From Armatimonadota bacterium (GTDB lineage: Bacteria > Armatimonadota > Zipacnadia > Zipacnadales > UBA11051), in NCBI GenBank assembly GCA_003542955.1, contig DPJP01000366.1:11570-19418 (forward strand): a DNA stretch of 7,849 nt, given 5' to 3'. A program made the position numbers and the translations under genes. Positions 5,690 to 7,849 of the stretch are shown here, in pieces. Under the pieces are notes generated by a model. That model did not search any database. It saw nothing but the letters and a program-made list of their open reading frames with translations, and was not told where the DNA came from. The number at the start of each line of letters is the position of its first letter. The first letter of the stretch is position 1.

Positions 5690-7849
5690 GTGCCGGCAGG
5701 GGTCCGGTCACTGGCCTGCGACGGCCGGCGGTGGACCGCACCCATGCACACCATCTCACCCGCAGATCGTCGACTTGACGCCGCATGCGTTCTTGCGCTG
5801 GCGGCACTTGCCGTCGCCTTCTGGGCCGACTGTGTCTTCGGCGACAGGGCGCCCGTGGCAGGGGTCTACCAGCAGCAGTTCGCCCCATACAACACCGGCG
5901 GCGCCCCTCCCCCGACGCGACAGTGGGACTCGCTGTTGTGGGATGGCGTGGCGCAATTCTACCCCTGGCGCGAGTTGGCCCATCGCAGCTTCTCTCAGCA
6001 CGGCGAATTCCCCCTCTGGAATCCCCATCAATTCTGCGGCACTCCCTTTGTCGGCAACGGGCAGAGTGGGCTGTTCTACCCGCCACACTGGCTGCTGGCG
6101 GTCTGCCCGACTTCCCGCGCGATGGGGCTCCTCAACGCGATACACTACTTCCTTGCGGGGCTGTTTGTGTACCTGCTGTTGCGGGTGCTCGGCGCGAGAG
6201 CGGCAGGGGCGCTGCTCGGCGGACTGGTGTACAGCTTCGGCGGCTTCATCGTCACATGGACGGAGTTGCCGAGTCTGATAGAGACGGCGGTGTGGCTGCC
6301 GGCGGGGTTGCTCGGAGTCGAGTTGATCTTCCGCCGATCGAGGCTGTGGGGCGGCATGGTGCTGGCCGGAGCACTGGGCATGAGTCTGCTCGCCGGGCAC
6401 CTGCAGATCGCCGCATACGTGTGGCTGGCGGCCGCCGGGGCGGGGCTGGCGCATGCGATCCACAGTGTGCGGATGCGGCGCGAGACACTGCGGCCCACGC
6501 TCTGCCTGGTCGCGGCATTCGTGCTTGGGGCAGCACTCGGGGCGGTGCAGGCGCTGCCGACGCTCGAGCTGGGGGCGCGGTCGCCGCGAGGCGGGGGCGA
6601 GGTGAGCGCCGCGGGCTACCAGTTCCACCTGGAGCGGGCGATGGCGCCGGCGGAGTTGACCACCATCGTCGACCCCGACTTCCTGGGGAGCCCGGTGACC
6701 ATGGACTACCCGCGGGAGCGGATCAGCTACTCGGAGCACTGCGCGTTCATCGGCGCGGCCGGCTTCGCCGGAGTGCTGCTCGGGCTGGTGGTCGCCAGGC
6801 GGCGGAAGACGGTATGGCTCTACGCGATCATCGGGGGGCTGGCGCTATGGGTATCGCTGGGCGGCCCGCCTGCCTACGTGTACTACTATTTGATCCCCAA
6901 GATCGGATTGGCCGGAGGATTCTCACGGCTACTTTCCGTTTTCACCCTTTGTGCGGCAGTGCTGTGCGGTCTCGGGGTCACCGCGCTGTCGGATGCAGCC
7001 CGCACGCGGAGCGACGCCCTGGGACCGGTTTGGAGAGCGGCGGGGTGGGCGCTGGCGCTGCTCTTTCTGCTGCAGGCCCTCCCGTGGGCGTACCGGTTCA
7101 ACCCGCGGACGCCGGCCGAGCGGGTGTACCCGCGGACCGAGATTGTCGATGCGCTGCTGCGCGTGGCGGGTAACGACCGGGTGCTGGCCGTCTCACCCCC
7201 GGAGCGGTGGACGCTGTACGATATGCCGGAGGCGTTTCTGCCACCGAACTCGGCAACCGTGTACGGTTACTACAGCCTCAACGGGTACGATTCACTGTCA
7301 ACGGAGACATACCGGCGCTGGGCGGCCATGATGGATGGCGGAATGGCCTCGCCGGCGGCCAACGGCAACATGGTGCTGCTGTCGCGGCCGTTCAACTATC
7401 GTGCCGCGGGCTGTAGATACTACCTGACCAATGAGCGGCTGCCGGTGCCGAGCATTCCGCCAAGGCTGGTCTACAGTGGGTCGGAGGGTGTTCTCGTCGA
7501 GGACACCGGCTCACCCGGCTATGCCTACGGTCCGGCGCTCAAGGACAGGCTGGGGGCCGGTGACGTCACCCGCGACGGCCCCAATCGCATCAGCATGCGG
7601 CTGAGCGGCATCGACGATTTCGGCGTGACCCTGGCCGAGGGCTTCTACCCCGGCTGGGTGGCGACCGTCAACGGCGTTCGGCAGCCGATCATGCTCGGCG
7701 AGACGACCTTCATGCAGATCAGCGGCCCGGCGGGGCCGGCGGACGTTGAGCTGTACTACATGCCTTCGAGTGTCGCGGTCGGAGGCTTCGTGACGTTACT
7801 GAGCCTGGCCGTGGCGGTCGCGCTGGTTGCAGGCAGATCGGCTCGGCGG
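5690..7849 (+). CDS. YfhO/GT-C-like polytopic membrane protein, 3' end outside the window
   Basis: The frame is open from 5690 to the right edge, giving 720 residues with no stop. An N-terminal helix (DAACVLALAALAVAFWA) leads into a loop with WDGVAQFYPWRE at about residues 84-95 and FPLWNPHQFCGTPFVGNGQSGLFYP from 107. These are hallmarks of YfhO-like proteins, whose fold resembles GT-C glycosyltransferases that use polyprenyl-phosphate sugars; acidic residues 80 and 85 lie where such enzymes keep catalytic acids. Many hydrophobic helices follow, then a soluble region from about residue 480 ending in the family's GFYPGWVATVNGVRQPI segment, and a final helix (SVAVGGFVTLLSLAVAVALVAG) followed by Arg. 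The stop is therefore probably only a little beyond the window. Bacillus YfhO takes part in glycosylating lipoteichoic acid; the acceptor here is unknown. The start is GTG 5690 or, 18 residues shorter, ATG 5744. Confidence 0.82.
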   Translation, partial: MPAGVRSLACDGRRWTAPMHTISPADRRLDAACVLALAALAVAFWADCVFGDRAPVAGVYQQQFAPYNTGGAPPPTRQWDSLLWDGVAQFYPWRELAHRSFSQHGEFPLWNPHQFCGTPFVGNGQSGLFYPPHWLLAVCPTSRAMGLLNAIHYFLAGLFVYLLLRVLGARAAGALLGGLVYSFGGFIVTWTELPSLIETAVWLPAGLLGVELIFRRSRLWGGMVLAGALGMSLLAGHLQIAAYVWLAAAGAGLAHAIHSVRMRRETLRPTLCLVAAFVLGAALGAVQALPTLELGARSPRGGGEVSAAGYQFHLERAMAPAELTTIVDPDFLGSPVTMDYPRERISYSEHCAFIGAAGFAGVLLGLVVARRRKTVWLYAIIGGLALWVSLGGPPAYVYYYLIPKIGLAGGFSRLLSVFTLCAAVLCGLGVTALSDAARTRSDALGPVWRAAGWALALLFLLQALPWAYRFNPRTPAERVYPRTEIVDALLRVAGNDRVLAVSPPERWTLYDMPEAFLPPNSATVYGYYSLNGYDSLSTETYRRWAAMMDGGMASPAANGNMVLLSRPFNYRAAGCRYYLTNERLPVPSIPPRLVYSGSEGVLVEDTGSPGYAYGPALKDRLGAGDVTRDGPNRISMRLSGIDDFGVTLAEGFYPGWVATVNGVRQPIMLGETTFMQISGPAGPADVELYYMPSSVAVGGFVTLLSLAVAVALVAGRSARR

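Noticed and set aside
5756..6739. - strand open frame opposite the YfhO-like gene
   Set aside because: The product is dominated by Arg, Gln, Pro and His, typical of an antisense shadow; no ribosome-binding site or domain is seen.
5785..7173. 462-codon + strand open frame inside the YfhO-like gene
   Set aside because: Its product is Arg/Gly/Ala-rich and low in hydrophobic structure, while the frame through 5690-7849 gives recognisable family motifs and membrane helices.

Overview
This window comes from a high-GC bacterial chromosome. All seven genes lie on the + strand, most have clear GGAGG-type ribosome-binding sites, and start codons include TTG and probably GTG. The sequence alone does not identify the phylum. 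A RACo-type corrinoid activator beside a methyltransferase-type corrinoid protein suggests anaerobic, or at least corrinoid-dependent, C1 metabolism. An uncultured high-GC lineage is plausible, but that is inference.

Layout. (1) Positions 1-1923 hold a housekeeping cluster: the C-terminal end of primosomal helicase PriA, then peptide deformylase (def) and methionyl-tRNA formyltransferase (fmt), which overlap by one base in a TGATG junction. Fmt puts the formyl group on initiator Met-tRNA and Def removes it from the finished protein. (2) Positions 2010-5011 hold a corrinoid module: a small three-repeat TPR protein, a RACo-like [2Fe-2S]/ASKHA ATPase with a TTG start, and a 210-residue B12-binding corrinoid protein. 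A candidate promoter precedes the TPR gene, and a better one with a perfect TATAAT precedes the corrinoid gene. No corrinoid methyltransferase is encoded in the window, so the module's substrate is unknown. (3) Positions 5012-5240 are a 229-base non-coding spacer rich in inverted repeats: a bulged hairpin directly after the corrinoid stop, a tandem GC-rich palindromic repeat, and a perfect 12-bp inverted repeat. (4) Positions 5241-7849 hold a four-helix EamA/DMT protein resembling ArnE-type lipid-linked sugar flippase subunits. It is followed, with only 20 bases between, by a large YfhO/GT-C-like membrane protein that runs off the right edge.

How the genes may work together. The activator probably uses ATP and a reduced iron-sulfur cluster to return inactive Co(II) corrinoid to Co(I) on the neighbouring corrinoid protein, which would pass methyl groups between methyltransferases encoded elsewhere. 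The transporter and YfhO-like protein may handle polyprenyl-linked sugars and modify an envelope glycan. The most noteworthy items are the methyltransferase-less TPR-activator-corrinoid set and the structured spacer after it.
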